A stretch of DNA of 64,000 nt, taken from Primulina eburnea. Taxonomy: Eukaryota; Streptophyta; Magnoliopsida; Lamiales; Gesneriaceae. The notes beneath the pieces were generated by a model, which was not told the DNA's origin, made no database searches, and saw only the letters and a list, made by a program, of their open reading frames with translations. The stretch lies in NCBI RefSeq assembly GCF_022965805.1, contig NC_133116.1, positions 1,116,001-1,180,000 of the forward strand. Reading direction: 5' to 3'. Of this stretch, positions 12,760 to 27,922 are shown one piece after another. Numbering within the stretch: the stretch's first letter is position 1; each line of letters opens with the position of its first letter. The translations under genes were made by a program, and so were the position numbers.

Positions 12760-13400
12760 CAGATCATGGTCTTCGGTCTGACTTTACTCCAAAAACTAAC
12801 TAATGGGAGGATATTTCAAGTTCGTATATAACTTTTATTAACTTAATCAAGCCGATATGAGATATCTAACACGCTCATCTCGCCCATGAATGAACAATTG
12901 GACCATGCATTTTATAAGCCATTAAAAGATGACCCATAAGAACAAACCAATACATAATAGTGGGTTTGCTCTCTAATATCATGTTAAAATCACGAACTTG
13001 AGTAACTTTACATCAAAAGTTAGCTCAAGAGGAAGTATCGTTCAAGAATTTATTGGAGCCAACATGAGACATCTAACACACTTCTCACATCCATAAATAA
13101 AAAATTAGAGCGTGGAGTAGTTTATAACACATTAGTATATGGCCCATAAGGGTAATCCAACAAGTGTTAGATGTCTCACATCGGATGCATTAAGTTATCG
13201 AGAGTTGTATATATGTAATTGAATAATCATCACATTTGGGCTAGCTTTTGGGGTGAAAATTTGATATTAGATTAAGACCGAGAACTTGAGACTAAATCAA
13301 CATCCAAAAACTAGTTCAATAGAAGAAGATTGTTCAAGTTCATATATACAACTCTCAAAACTTTAATTAAGTCAATATGAGACATCTAATATAATAAAAA
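12760..13400. repeat. Degenerate TRIM-family retrotransposon relics
   Basis: Several diverged units resemble the intact TRIM at 27928-28313. Phrases such as CTCCAAAAACTAACTAA, TATATACAACTCTCAAAAC and GAGACATCTAACACACTTCTC recur at about 12770-12870, 12975-13085 and 13280-13395, with one reversed unit near 13160-13215. A damaged primer-binding phrase (CTCTAATATCATGTTAAAA) lies near 12971. Boundaries are approximate. Confidence 0.6.
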
Positions 13401-13560
13401 GATTTAACACAATTAAAAAATTTGATTTTGCTTATAATCTTGCATGTTAACCCGAACATATATAGAATGACTTACACTACGTACACTACATCTAAAATCC
13501 TATTCCGAGTGCGACATAGCTCTTGGATTCTCTTGTTGGAAGTGAGCTCCACATGATACA

Positions 13561-13936
13561 ATTAGGACCAGGGACGGAGCCACTTCAAAGGCTGGGGTGG
13601 GCTCTAGCCCAGGCTAGATTTTTGGGCCTAATAAAAAATATGCATGGATTAGCGACGGTTTTACTAAATCCGTCGCTAAATTTTTTGAATTTATTAAAAA
13701 TTTTAGCCCATAGCCCACACTAAAAAAACGGATGAATTAGCGACGGTTTTAATAAATCCGTCGCGAAAATTACGACGGTTTAGTTCTAACCGTCGCTATA
13801 GAGTACAAACCGTCGCCGAGCTCGGCGACGGTTTAATCAAAAACGTCGCCGATTTAGATCGGCGACGATGTTTGGAAGAGTCGTCGCTATTCAGCCCAGT
13901 CTGAACTTATTTCCTGGCTACGTCCCTGATTAGGAC
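13561..13936. mobile_element. hAT-type non-autonomous element (MITE) with 8-bp TSD
   Basis: The element (13569-13928, 360 bp) begins CAGGGACGGAGCCA and ends TGGCTACGTCCCTG, a terminal inverted repeat with one mismatch. It is flanked by perfect 8-bp duplications ATTAGGAC at 13561-13568 and 13929-13936. Eight-base duplications and CAGGG termini are typical of hAT elements. The interior is built from inverted GCGACGGTTT / AAACCGTCGC units at about 13657-13890. There is no transposase. A 66-codon frame across it is not a gene. Confidence 0.9.
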
Positions 13937-14331
13937 TACGATGCAACTGGAGTTAGTGTAATTAGCCACATATGTGAGATATTTACTCGGTGGATTGGAC
14001 CGAGGAGAGGTCACAACAGGTGGATTTCTAGCTGCACAACATTCATTTTTTAAAGGTGCCGACGCATGAACTACAAGATTAATGCTCCAATTATTATGTA
14101 AAAAAACGTAGCTTTCTAATTCGTTAATGGGTTTGCATGCTCGTATTCTTCACCTAAAATCATTATTATTGCTTGTATATATATTATAAAAATAAATAAA
14201 ATTTTTACGGCCGGGGTTCATAATTAATATGCAATTCCTATACATTACATGAGTTAAATGATGAGATTAACCACTTTGGTTAGTTTTAAGACAACTAAAA
14301 CATTTGTTGATTTGATCAAAAATCATTTTTT

Positions 14332-15262
14332 TTAAATATTAATCTTCAAGACATGAATCAACTTCATTTTCAAGCTTTCAGTGTATGAAGATGTTGTATT
14401 GGCGAAATTGAAAAAACAGTAGACTTTAAAGAAGAGCAGTCCGTTGCATGCCTCCTCTTTCCCCTTATCATCAGCACTCTTGGCAATGTATCCAGGGATT
14501 TTCTCTTTAATCTTAATCAAGAACCCTTTCTTCTCCTTGCCCTCAACAGTGGCGCACCCAACAACCTCCAGTTTTGGTGGTGGCGCCGTCGCTTCCTCGG
14601 TCTTCTTGCCGCCGGGAAGCTTCTCCTTTATCTTGTCCAAGAAGCTCTTCTTCTGCTCCGGTTCAGAAGCGGGGATATGATCATCATACTTCTCAATATG
14701 TACATTAGTTGGTCCCTCACCTTCTGCATTGTTCTCTCCAGATAATTTTTCTTTAATCTTTTCCTTTAAACCCTTCTTCTTTTTCTTCTTTTCTCCTCCT
14801 TCCACCGCTTCTTCCTCGGAACTTGACTGCATATTATGAGTGATCAAGAATATACAAATACTTCATAAATATACCATTATTAATGAAGAATTGACGTACG
14901 AATGAAATGAAAACCAGTATATATATAAACACTAGTATAGGAGGCACAATCAGAAATTTATAACTTACGGAACTGCTAGAGCTGCTGGTTCGGTGGAGCT
15001 TCTCAAATAGCCCAGCATACTTTGTTTCCTCCTCCTTTGGCTCTTCCTTTTTCTCCTCGCAAACCTGAACTTTTTCTTCGAAATGAGAGGCTATCACCTC
15101 CTCTTCACCCTGCTTCTCCTCCTTTTTCTTACCCAGAAAATCAAACAACCCACGATCGCCGACCTCCACGGCTGCACTCTCCCCTACATTCACTGCGGCG
15201 GGAGTGGCGGGTATATCACTTGGCTCATCGTTCTTCCTCTCGAGGTGGTGGTAATCGGCCAT
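14332..15262 (-). CDS. Acidic dehydrin (F-S-K3 type), 2 exons
   Basis: Exons 15262-14969 and 14826-14332 give 262 residues. Dehydrins (LEA group 2) are disordered proteins that protect membranes and enzymes during drought, cold and salt stress. In order: F-segment [11 protein letters not shown] (36-46); serine track of the S-segment after LHRT (about 89-101, interrupted by the intron, as is usual for this family); and three lysine-rich K-segments ending EKIKEKLSG (about 114-128), [10 protein letters not shown] (158-171) and [10 protein letters not shown] (197-210). Glu/Lys-rich linkers lie between. The ATG at 15262 (MADYHH) is preferred to the upstream in-frame ATG at 15283. Oddly, after the last K-segment the frame continues for about 39 residues of hydrophobic sequence ([12 protein letters not shown]...) before TAA. 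That is not expected in a dehydrin and suggests a lost stop or lost 3' splice. Confidence 0.92.
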
Positions 15263-15366
15263 TTTTTCAATATCAATTTTCACTCAAGTGGAAAATAATC
15301 GTTGGGACTTAAACAAGATGCAAAAGAAGATTTAGTTCAGTGATTTTGAATGTGAAACACGGTGGG

Positions 15367-15435
15367 ATTTATAGAGGATTTACGACGCGGAATTGACGCG
15401 ATTAAGATTAATTCGTAACGTTTGTACGACGTGTC
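15367..15435 (-). promoter_or_regulatory. Dehydrin promoter: TATA box and ABRE
   Basis: On the minus strand CTATAAAT (15367-15374) sits about 105 bases before the dehydrin ATG and fits a TATA box. ACGTGTC at 15429-15435 (plus strand) matches the ABRE consensus ACGTG(G/T)C bound by ABA-responsive bZIP factors. Together they fit stress and ABA induction. Confidence 0.65.
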
Positions 15436-15780
15436 AGCTTCTTGCTTTGATCCGAGTTGATTTTTTTTGGAAAATGTTATTTATTACAAATAAATGCATT
15501 ATCTTTCTTACTGTTTTATAAAATGTGGAATATTTTCATTAATGATATATACATCATGCATATCTGCAATTTTTATGATACGATACACCTCTAGATTGTA
15601 TTCTTGCAAATTATATTTCGAATTTAATTTGATAAAATTCAAAAATAATATTTATTTCATGTTAAATTCATTATTTTCCATTTTATATTATTGTCATACA
15701 CGATTAATACAAATATCCAATATGTGACGTCATAGAGCATATAAATTGGAAGATCCGTCTGGAACAACAGAATCTCATGT

Positions 15781-18719
<2,939 letters not shown>

Positions 18720-20320
18720 TTCTTGATGATGCTCCAGTTTCTGCAGCAGTCGTTATATTTATTTATCATATATTAGGATTGGGTGATCTTCATCTTTTTG
18801 TGGTTGGATTGGGCAGGCAATACACATCCCAAGGGGGGTCCTGAATCATATAATTTATTTTTTCATTTATGAGACAAGTACCTCGTATCAAATCATCCAG
18901 CAACGATATATTTGGAATGTGAATTTTTTATTTTAACAAAGTGAAAATGCAGTCGATATTTATCGTTACAGAATAAATTTTCAGGATAATTTGATATTTT
19001 ACGAATCATGTTAATCAGAAAAATTACATTTTTTAGAACACTTAAAAAATATTGATAAAAAATCGAACTGTGATCATTTATTAAATATTTACATGTTACA
19101 CTAACTCGTACATATGCGGAAGAAGATTGTAAAGTTTTTGATCATATCAGTCGAATTCGAATTTGTTGAATAGTAATTTCTTCAAATTATAAATTGAAAC
19201 CATACTATTCAGCAACAAAAAGTATTTATATAAAACCAAAAAACAAAATTTGTACAAGAACGTGCAAATGGTTGAGTATCTAAGTGGCATGGTGAACCAA
19301 AAAATAGCTCTGAAATAATGAGTGACCAATTAAGTTTGAACGTTGACAGCCGGAAAGCGTTCATGTTACTTATGGGATAATATACACACACACTATATAT
19401 ATATATACACACACACTTATTTCCTCGGGTTCTCTATGATACTTGTTGTTGGTAAATGAGATTCTACCTACGTGAACACTATCCTCACTTCATTTTAACG
19501 GTTAAGATCTTGCCACACATACAATTTCAAAAAAAAATGGGTCTTATATATGAATGAGCAAATCTTGATCATACATCCTATCATGATGACAATGCTCACA
19601 ATATTGGTAAGATAAAATAAATCCTTGTTGAGATAGTTAACAAATCATCATTTATTGCCCGAAGGTTTACTATTTTTTTTAATCTTATTATAGAGGGTGG
19701 AAGGACTCGTCGTTACGATGAAAAAACAAGATGAAATCATTAAGATGAAATCATTAGAGTTAAAGTTCGATCTCAAAAGCTTACTATTTCAACCAATTCG
19801 TTGGTTCATTAGAGTTAAAGCTCGATCTCAAAAGCTTACTATTTCAACCAATTCGTTGGTAGGCCGATTTCCTATCGTCCCCGGGTAATCTATAAGTTTA
19901 TAACTATTTATCAATAAAATCAACAATAAAAAATATAGTTATAGATTTGTAGGAGTCAACCACCCACTTTTTAATTCCGCGAGTAATGTCCCGAAACAAG
20001 TCAAGGCCCGGGTCTATCTGAAGTGATTAAATGAAGTATGAGTCTAGAGAGCCTTGATGGGGACCCTACAAGGCTTCGTACAGCTTCTTAAATTAATATA
20101 GTTTTTTTTTAAAAAAAAATAGAGTTGGATAATATAATTTTGTATTGGACTGACATTATATTTCTTATTAATTTAGTGGTGCAAAATGTTCACTGTGTGC
20201 CGGTGCAAAATCTATCTAATTTCTATATTTCGAAACTACTAATATTTTCTTTATCAACAAAAGTCTAATTGTTTCTTATTTTTGTAGAATATTGAAAATC
20301 AGATTCAGCTTTAAAATGTT
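18720..20320. other. ADH upstream region and intergenic DNA
   Basis: The ADH promoter presumably lies in 18720-18900 (minus strand). The rest is AT-rich with no supported gene. A 55-bp tandem duplication sits at 19751-19860. The stretch 19860-20100 is less AT-rich, but I cannot assign it to a family. Confidence 0.4.
19751..19860. repeat. 55-bp tandem duplication (2 copies)
   Basis: Units at 19751-19805 and 19806-19860 are nearly identical (one difference, AAAGTTCG versus AAAGCTCG). Just before, AAGATGAAATCATT is itself duplicated (about 19729-19756). Confidence 0.9.
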
Positions 20321-20329
20321 AGCACCCAT

Positions 20330-20910
20330 GATCAATTTTCATTTTGGAGGTTGTCAAGATAATGAACATATTCTCAAAGTCCATATATACAATTTTCGAA
20401 AACTACGTCCAGTGTATATGAGATATCTAACACATGAGCGTAAGTTTTATTTGACGTAAGTGGGTGGCTTATAAGACATGACTCTGATACAATGTTAAGG
20501 TTTTAGACTCCAGCTTAACTTCATCTCAAAAAAGAGCTCAAAAGAAAGCATTGTCCAAGTCTATATACAATTCATAAGAACTTAATATAGTCGATGTGAG
20601 AAATCTAACACATCAATCAATAAACAACTGGAGTTATAAGATTTTTTTATTGTAATGACCATATGCTTTTTCCGGTCTTGAGCTCTCTCTGGAGCACTCT
20701 CTCTTACGAACTTTCTTAAAGAATATCTCCATCCATGAAAAATGTGTTACTTTCTTCTTTTCAGAACTCAACCTAAGACGTTCATGATAAGTATTTAGAT
20801 TCATGGAATTTGATCTAACTCAACCAAAATGTTAACTTAATAAGAAATGATTATTTTGTTCATATATACAACTTTCAAAATTTTAATTGAGAGAAAATAT
20901 CTAACAAAAA
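20330..20910. repeat. Further TRIM-family relics
   Basis: Diverged copies of the repeat family at 27928-28313. They show GTCCATATATACAATTTTCG (about 20379), GAGATATCTAACACATGAG (about 20419), a degraded primer-binding site GACTCTGATACAATGTTAAG (about 20479-20498) and TCGATGTGAGAAATCTAACA (about 20591). Confidence 0.6.
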
Positions 20911-22180
20911 CGATTAATTAGACGTGCAATTTTGTTAAAATATTTTTAAAAAAAAAATCATGTGAAACAAAAATTATCTTATATCATTGCATACTATAAA
21001 ATCAAATTATCTTAATATTTAGTTTGATTTTTATTTAATTACTTACATTTGATATCATAGATACTAACGTTGTAAAACTGCAGAATATTCAACGTCAAAT
21101 AATTAATTTCTCTGAAACTTTTGGTGCCTAATACCAAACCACAATAAATGAGACGACATTAGGTTTGGGTCTAACGTGTTTATATGATGTGGATATGTGA
21201 ATCAAACACGGGTCTCGAGGTCGGGTAAGTGTCAATTTTGGGTCCAAATACCTCTATATGTATCCGACCCGTTAAGGTTTTAATAGTACTATATATAATA
21301 GTAAAGAATTTGTGTGTCTTTATATTTGTAAAACGAGAAATGATACAAAGGAGAAATATATTTTTAATCATGCTTTATGAATTAATATAGCAAACTATAT
21401 TACTTAACAAATTTATCTCATTTTTTATCCTTACTTTTAGATAAAGATTAAAACTTTTAAAATATGTTGACATATCCTACAATGTTCGGCTGTTCGCTGG
21501 GAAAATTATAAGGTCAATGTACTTCGTATAACTTTAGATAATATATTTGTATATGAATAATACATTATAGTATTTCAATAGAACACAGAACTTTATTTTA
21601 TTTTTTAAAATAAGCTCTGTGATTGTTTGTTTAAACGTTATAAATTTTTTTTTTTATCATATTCAATATTAAACATGGTTTTTTTTAAAAAATATTAATT
21701 TATTTTACACCTTGTACAAAAAATACATAATAGTTTGTAATTTTTTCGTAAAACTTTACAAAAAAAAATTATTACTATGATAATTTCTTAAATTAAATTG
21801 TTGTAACGAATTAAATTATTATTTGTTGCATAATAACAACAAATATACGACTAGTTAGTGTTATTTGTAAAACAGAAGAATTATATATAAAAAACAATGT
21901 CAAAATATAATATTGATACCATCTAACATGTAATTTTTTAATAATACTATTTCTATTTAAAAAATGATACACTTGTTTTTGATTTTTGTATTTTTTTATA
22001 AATAATATTGTTCTTACTATTATTATTTTTTCTCAAAAAAGAAGGGCTGTTTTTTTTTTAAAATATATTTTAGGAACCGGGGTTAAAAATCCCGGTCACT
22101 GTTATTTTCGGAGAAAGGCCGGGACTAGCAACCCGGGCTCTTTAAATAAACCGCAACTACCATAATTATATTTTCTTGCC
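20911..22180. other. AT-rich intergenic region
   Basis: No supported gene. At 22070-22145 short GC-rich inverted phrases occur (GGAACCGGGGTT, ATCCCGGTC, GGCCGGGACTAGCAACCCGGG), which look like a piece of a small transposon whose ends I could not define. Confidence 0.3.
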
Positions 22181-23558
22181 CATTTTTAATTTTCACGATC
22201 GTCGGTTCAGGGACGCCGCCGCGATACTCAGCTTCATCGCCGATTAGGTTCTTTTTCTTGAAATGAAAATATGGAATCAACTGTGAAGAATTTATGATTG
22301 ATTTGGTGTAGAGAGGAGCTGAAGTGTTCAAGCCGAGGTCTTCGGTTTGTGGCAAGTGGATAGAGGATGATAACACGATCGAATTTGGTGGAGCAGTTGA
22401 GAGAGTATCAGATTCGATCAAAACATGATTGGGCTTCAGCTTCTTTTTTCTCATCTACCTCCAATCTCGGATCTTCGAGGTTTTCCATTACCCTTTTTAT
22501 TGGTTTGTTTGAAGTTTATGATTGATTCAATTGGGTAATACTGCTTTACTTGATTCGAGAATTCGGAAATCATGTTAGAGATTGGTTGATTCGTGAAATG
22601 CTGAGAAAAAAAGCTTGCGTTTTTAAATCGTTTTTCATGGTTTTTAGTTTATTCTTATAGACGGATTATCAAACATGCTGATTAAGTAATCCATTAATGA
22701 GCTGGTACGTTTTTCGGGCCAAAATGTTATTATCTTGTTAAGAAGAGCACTGAAGAAGAACTTTAATCATGTATTCTTGACTTCCCACGAAAATACTTCG
22801 TATTGGAAGTGTACAGCATAGGAAAATGGGGAAACAACTGGCAACTGGGTATTGTTTGTTGAATTCATTCACATGTCAAATGATGTTAAAGTTGACACGT
22901 GAACCTATGCTCTCCTAGGAACACAATCAGAGCCTAATAATAATCTAAATCTCCTCAATTACAGTACATTTCTTTGTAGGCACTTTTTTCTCAAATTACT
23001 CAGTGATTCAGTATTAGAGTTGCATGAGAGAACTGTTGCCTTATGTTACCATTGGCTATGAGTCTAAAGCACAGGGATTATCTCAAAATGAAATTTAATT
23101 TGCAAATGTGTAAATACAATAAAATTTAGTTAATGGCTGTAAGTCTTTTCACATTCATGAACTTGCCGGCTACAGAGTCTGTAATTAAATTTGAAAGCAA
23201 CATGTATTCTCAGATCTCAAGTAATGTGTGTATTACTTTCAGTTTATATCATGTAGTTTCTTGGGAAAAAAGTGACATTCGGTGTGTGGAAGTAGAATTT
23301 TATTTTCTATTTCAGATATGTGAAAATGGCTTTGCTTGTCTCGTGATGAAATATGATTGTGTTCATTCTATTGGTTTGTGCATTTGATTTGAGTTGTTCG
23401 CCCGAGTTTTTGTCGGTTTCTTTTCTACGTATTCTTTAGCTCCCTTATATCTCTTTTCTGCTCAGTCATTAATCAATTTATTTACTTTTTGATCCAAATA
23501 AGCTATTTGCTTTCATTATGGCTTTTGATGTGATATTTTTACATTTTTTGTATTACAG

Positions 23559-23766
23559 GGTTGATGTAGCATCCTTTGTCATATGGGAACTTGTGATTCT
23601 AGCATTCCTTGTTTTCTCCGCAGTTGCATTATATTTTATGCACTTGATGCGGGCCATTATTTTGTTATGTATCACCCTGCTCTTGCTTCTATGCATGAAA
23701 ATTACAAAGCAAGTGAGACTGGCTCGAAAGAAGAGGCGAAGGATGCTTCTTCCATTATCTATGTAG
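23559..23766 (+). CDS. Last exon of a small plant membrane protein with basic tail (partial)
   Basis: Behind a good acceptor (TGTATTACAG, ending 23558) the frame encodes about 68 residues: VDVASFVIWELVILAFLVFSA-, a second hydrophobic stretch ILLCITLLLLLCM, then the basic tail KITKQVRLARKKRRRMLLPL-SM and a stop at 23764-23766. Two transmembrane segments and a basic cytosolic-type tail suggest a tiny integral membrane protein. I do not recognise a named family. The exon begins with one base (G) of a codon, so an upstream exon ending in AT would give a split initiator ATG followed by VDVASF. That exon was not identified; candidates lie at 22100-22500. An in-frame ATG at 23518 lies before the acceptor. 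It converges with the transporter gene, 418 bases away. Confidence 0.5.
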
Positions 23767-24183
23767 TAAGTTGTGAGAATTCTTGAACCATTTATTTACT
23801 TTTCCTCAATTTCCTACGTATATTCAATTAAATCTTACTGATTAGCGAACGTAGTTGGTGTGTAAATTCAATTCAAGTATCTGGTTTCCTCAATTATTCC
23901 ATGTTTTTGATCTACTGTTAGTTCTCTTATGCACGCTTTTGCTCTTCTATTATATAAAAGTGCACCTTGGTAGGGACTGTTATCTGGTAATTCAGCAGAC
24001 TCATAATTTTCTTCACCCCTATTCGAAAAACGTTGGAGATCTTGGATTTTCATCACATTCGTCTCCATTTCTCAAGATCCGTTTTCTAGCCGAATATGCA
24101 TCCTTCAGGCTTCAGGCAAGAATCTTATCACTCAAGAAGTTCTATCACTTAAATGACCAACTCCAATATTATTGCAGATTTTT

Positions 24184-26907
24184 TTACTGTGGTTTAAAGA
24201 AATGGACTTCAATTCCTTGTGTTGCTATAGTCCATATCGCTCCAAAGACTAGCAAAACACTCAACAACATTCCAAGAGATCCAAGCGACCAGTTTAGGCA
24301 CCACATTCCAGTATACTTTTGAGGTTTCTTTATCCTGATCCACATCAAGCAGGGGTATGCTAGAGTGAGTGGTAGCGCAATGCCTCCCAGTAAACCAGCC
24401 AGATCTTTCAGGAACGGTAGCGCGACTGAGATGAAAAAAGCAAGGCAGCCAAAGAAAATACGCAGCCCGGTTCTAAGCCACCACGGGCATGGTCCATTCT
24501 TGTTGCTGGTGTATCTAAACTCAAGATTGTCAAAAACTGGCATTGCGTATATCTGAAATGAAGTCAGGCTGTTGATTACCACGAACAGACTTGTTAATCC
24601 CAGTATTGCCCTGGATATATCATTTCTATGGTATTTGTCTAATGCACTCAACATGCCTCCATTTGCCGGTATCTGGGAAAAGACAATACAGTCAAAACGA
24701 CAAAGGGTAAAAGACGGATTACTGAGAAAGTAAGAATTAGCCCCAATTTTTATAGATATTTTTTATTCGCTTGGTTCTCCTTTTTTTTTTCCCCTTTTTT
24801 TTGGCTTACCAAATTTCCATACGCCCAATAACCCCCTATTGCCATTGGAAACAAGCAGCATGCAATGATCAAGTATGAAAACTTCACCCCTTTCCACATT
24901 GGCACTTGCGACGGGCTCTTTAGATTCGAAGGCATTGTACCCTGAATACATGACACAACTGAATGAATTACATTTCAAAATGACACTGATTTTCAGGTTT
25001 TAGAGCAGTTCCTTCATGGACGTCTCCATCGGATCGTCTTGGGTCATATTGTGTATGATATTCGCTACTAACTCAACGGTGCAACCAACCAAATAATCCC
25101 ATGGTAGCTACACCGAGTGCATGATTTTGAAAACGGTAAATTTAGTAGTTCGAAGTCAACATAAAAGTGAAATAATAAAGTATAAAATATCACCACCAGA
25201 AATATGCCAAACTACTAATTTCTTAAATGATGAACTTGTTTCTGGCTGACCACAAAACAAATTAGCCAGTGTGATCAGTGACGGAATTAGAATCGGTACC
25301 TGAATTTCTAAGACAAGATTATGTCCCCTGAAAGCAAAGGCGATGATCCCAAGTGCATTCAAAACGCTGCAAATTTTCGACATTTCCGATTGCATCTCCA
25401 TGGGTTCATACGATACTCCCAAGGGCTTTGTTTTCGAGATAGACATAGTCCATGTCAAAGTGCAATACGTTACAGCAGTGATCGCACCAATCAGAGAAAC
25501 CCCAGCGATGGAGTTCAGATTTGGAAGCTGCGCTAAAATCACGGCTATGCACACAAAAATAAGGTACCACTCGAACGTTGAGAGTGAATTGGCGTTGCAA
25601 GTTGTACCGCATACAGTGTGGAAAAAGATTTTCAGTGTGTCACCTCCGATCATTATTAGGCTAACACAGGTGCCACCAGCTAGGTACAGAGTTGGGAATA
25701 GGGCTAGAAATTTTCCCAGCTTTTCCCCTGGAAATTTCAAGAGGAATCTGTTACTTCATACTGCTAAAAAAATTTGGACTGCACACGATCAAAAGTAAAA
25801 CAAAGACATAGGGAAGACATGATGCGTGGGGGGAGGGGTGCAAACGAGTTGAGCTGTTTGTAACATGGTCACAGTTCGATATGAACTTGGTTTTGATCAA
25901 GGTCATATCTAGTTTGAGTATCTTTTTGGTCGAATTCACGAGTTACTGTCTCAGCGTCTGTATATATAAATTTTAAAAATTAATTTATAAAATCAAAGAC
26001 TCCCACTCTAAAATTACTAGACTTCAAGCTTTTCAACATTTCCACTCGATATGGAATGGTAAGATTTTGATTCCACAACGAGGACTATTTAAGTTTCGAA
26101 ATTTCTAATAAATATAAGCTTTGATTTTTTTAATAAACTAAGAGGATTTATCGAGCTGTTTTATATACAGGGAACATAGTTAAGATGAATCTATCCATTT
26201 TTTTACGACAAATACATTCAAAAAACTCTGACGATGGGATTCGAAGTGAAGCTTCACCTGGATGAAACATATTAAAGTTAAATGCAGTACATATAAATGT
26301 ATACATACATATACACTTACCAAAAGCCGCCATTGATAACCCGAGGTATCGGCTGTAGCGCGTCCCAGGAACTGATTCATGTAGTTGAATCAGCAACCAT
26401 AACGTGTACAATTGCCAGATAAAACACAAACACAGGCTCACAATTCCCCACACCCTGAAAACAATTAAAAACCAAACTCCTAATCAGATGAAACCATCCC
26501 AAATACATTACATGCATGGTTCCTACAAAACTAAACGAAGGACTTACATACCAACCAAGAGCAGTAAAGGCAAGAGGCAATACAAGGGACTGGAATCCGA
26601 TTCCGGAGCTAAGCGTATGAAATGCCGCGTAACAGGCGTTCCCATTTCGGGATTCAGTGATTGGAAGCCATGAATCCTGGGGATCAAGCTTGGTGATATG
26701 CCCCACTTCCGCTAAGCATGTTTGCATGCCGGATATAGCCTTTTTCACCGGGCTGGCTAAAGGAGTCATCATTCGGGCCACGGCAACAAACGGGCTTTCA
26801 GGTGTCTCGGGATTGGAATGAAGACTTTGTGATGGAGCATTTGGGAAAATTATTGGCGACGTGCTGGATTGTGATCGCGAGTTCTTGTTTTCCACGAGCT
26901 GGCTCAT
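24184..26907 (-). CDS. Lysine/histidine transporter-like 8 type amino acid permease, 5 exons
   Basis: Exons: 26907-26552, 26454-26321, 25727-25300, 24941-24810 and 24672-24184. All have GT-AG introns with consistent phases, giving 512 residues. It is a plasma-membrane proton-coupled amino acid permease of the AAAP family, closest by motif to lysine histidine transporter-like 8 (AATL1). The N-terminal cytosolic part (1-90) is Ser/Pro-rich with MTPLASPVKKAI. It is followed by LDPQDSWLPITESRNGNACYAAFHTLSSGIGFQ, the conserved start of transmembrane segment 1, and roughly ten more hydrophobic segments. These include LWLLIQLHESVPGTRYSRY, LYLAGGTCVSLIMIGG, AFAFRGHNLVLEIQGTMPS and PMAIGGYWAYGN. The ATG at 26907 (MSQLVEN) is chosen over the in-frame ATG at 26991 because a TATATAAA box lies between them. 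Confidence 0.92.
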
Positions 26908-26962
26908 TATATTGTAAGTTGGAACAAGATTAATTTGGGAAAATGGAACTAATTTGTTGAAG

Positions 26963-26970
26963 TTTATATA
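26963..26970 (-). promoter_or_regulatory. TATA box of the amino acid transporter gene
   Basis: TATATAAA on the minus strand, about 56 bases before the ATG at 26907. It implies a short leader and argues against the upstream ATG at 26991. Confidence 0.55.
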
Positions 26971-26989
26971 GGAGAAACATATCACATCC

Positions 26990-26993
<4 letters not shown>

Positions 26994-27034
<41 letters not shown>
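26994..27034. repeat. (TA)n microsatellite
   Basis: About 40 bases of TA dinucleotide directly upstream of the transporter promoter. Confidence 0.95.
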
Positions 27035-27038
<4 letters not shown>

Positions 27039-27039
27039 T

Positions 27040-27922
27040 AACAAATTCGTTTTTGATATTTAATTGAAAATTGGAAGTGATATGAAATTAATCATTGTCC
27101 GGTGCATGTCTTGGTTAAATTAAAGTATAAATTGATCGGTACTCTTTGACTAACCCCACTTTGGCTGCTGTGTTTTTTTTAACGATAAAGCTTGAAAAGT
27201 AAAATTAAAGAGTAATTAGGCATCTACGTCGTTTTATTTATTTATTTTTTCCAATAGTTGTGAGATTTCATCAATTTTCGAAACAATCTACTTCAATATT
27301 AGGGTTTATCCACTCATTAAATTGAAACTTCTAGTATTATCACAAATGGTTGAAACACACATCTAACAACCAATACAACACTGGTGAAGTAAGGTAATTG
27401 AATCCAAAACTCTTCAAACGATATTGACAAGAAACGGTCGAGTGATTTGATAGAATCCCTTGATAATATTTGAAGATATGATGATTGTTATTTGAGGAGT
27501 AGACCATTGAGCGGTATATATTTGGCGAAGATTAAAAGTACTTAGAAAGATTTTCAGAGAATGATCATGTAAAATTTTATAGTTTTTCTCTTTCTCTCAT
27601 CTTGCCATTCTCTATATATAGTGCTTCTTGCATCTTTTCATTCAACATATAGCTTAATAACTGAGCATTAATGCAATAGTGTTATCGTCGTCTTCTTTTT
27701 CTCTTCTTTTTCTGATTTATTGTACACTTTAATTAATAAACAGATACTGACAGCAAAAAATAACTAGCTCTGCGTGTAGACTTTTAAAAAAACTATCTGA
27801 TATACTGATATTCTATTTTGTCGTGCATGATCATTCTACTAACTTTTCTGATAAAGTAGGTGAGATTCTTGTAAGTTGTGCGACTTGTATTTGAAGATAA
27901 TTTTACTCGATCGTTTATTAAT
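27040..27922. other. Intergenic region
   Basis: No supported gene or recognised repeat. Confidence 0.4.

Noticed and set aside
19860..20100. Possible chloroplast-derived insertion, from its higher GC content
   Set aside because: I could not match it to any plastid gene by eye; a search against plastomes would decide it.
22125..22454. 109-codon minus-strand frame
   Set aside because: No recognised domain or splice support; it may lie antisense to the leader of the small membrane protein gene.
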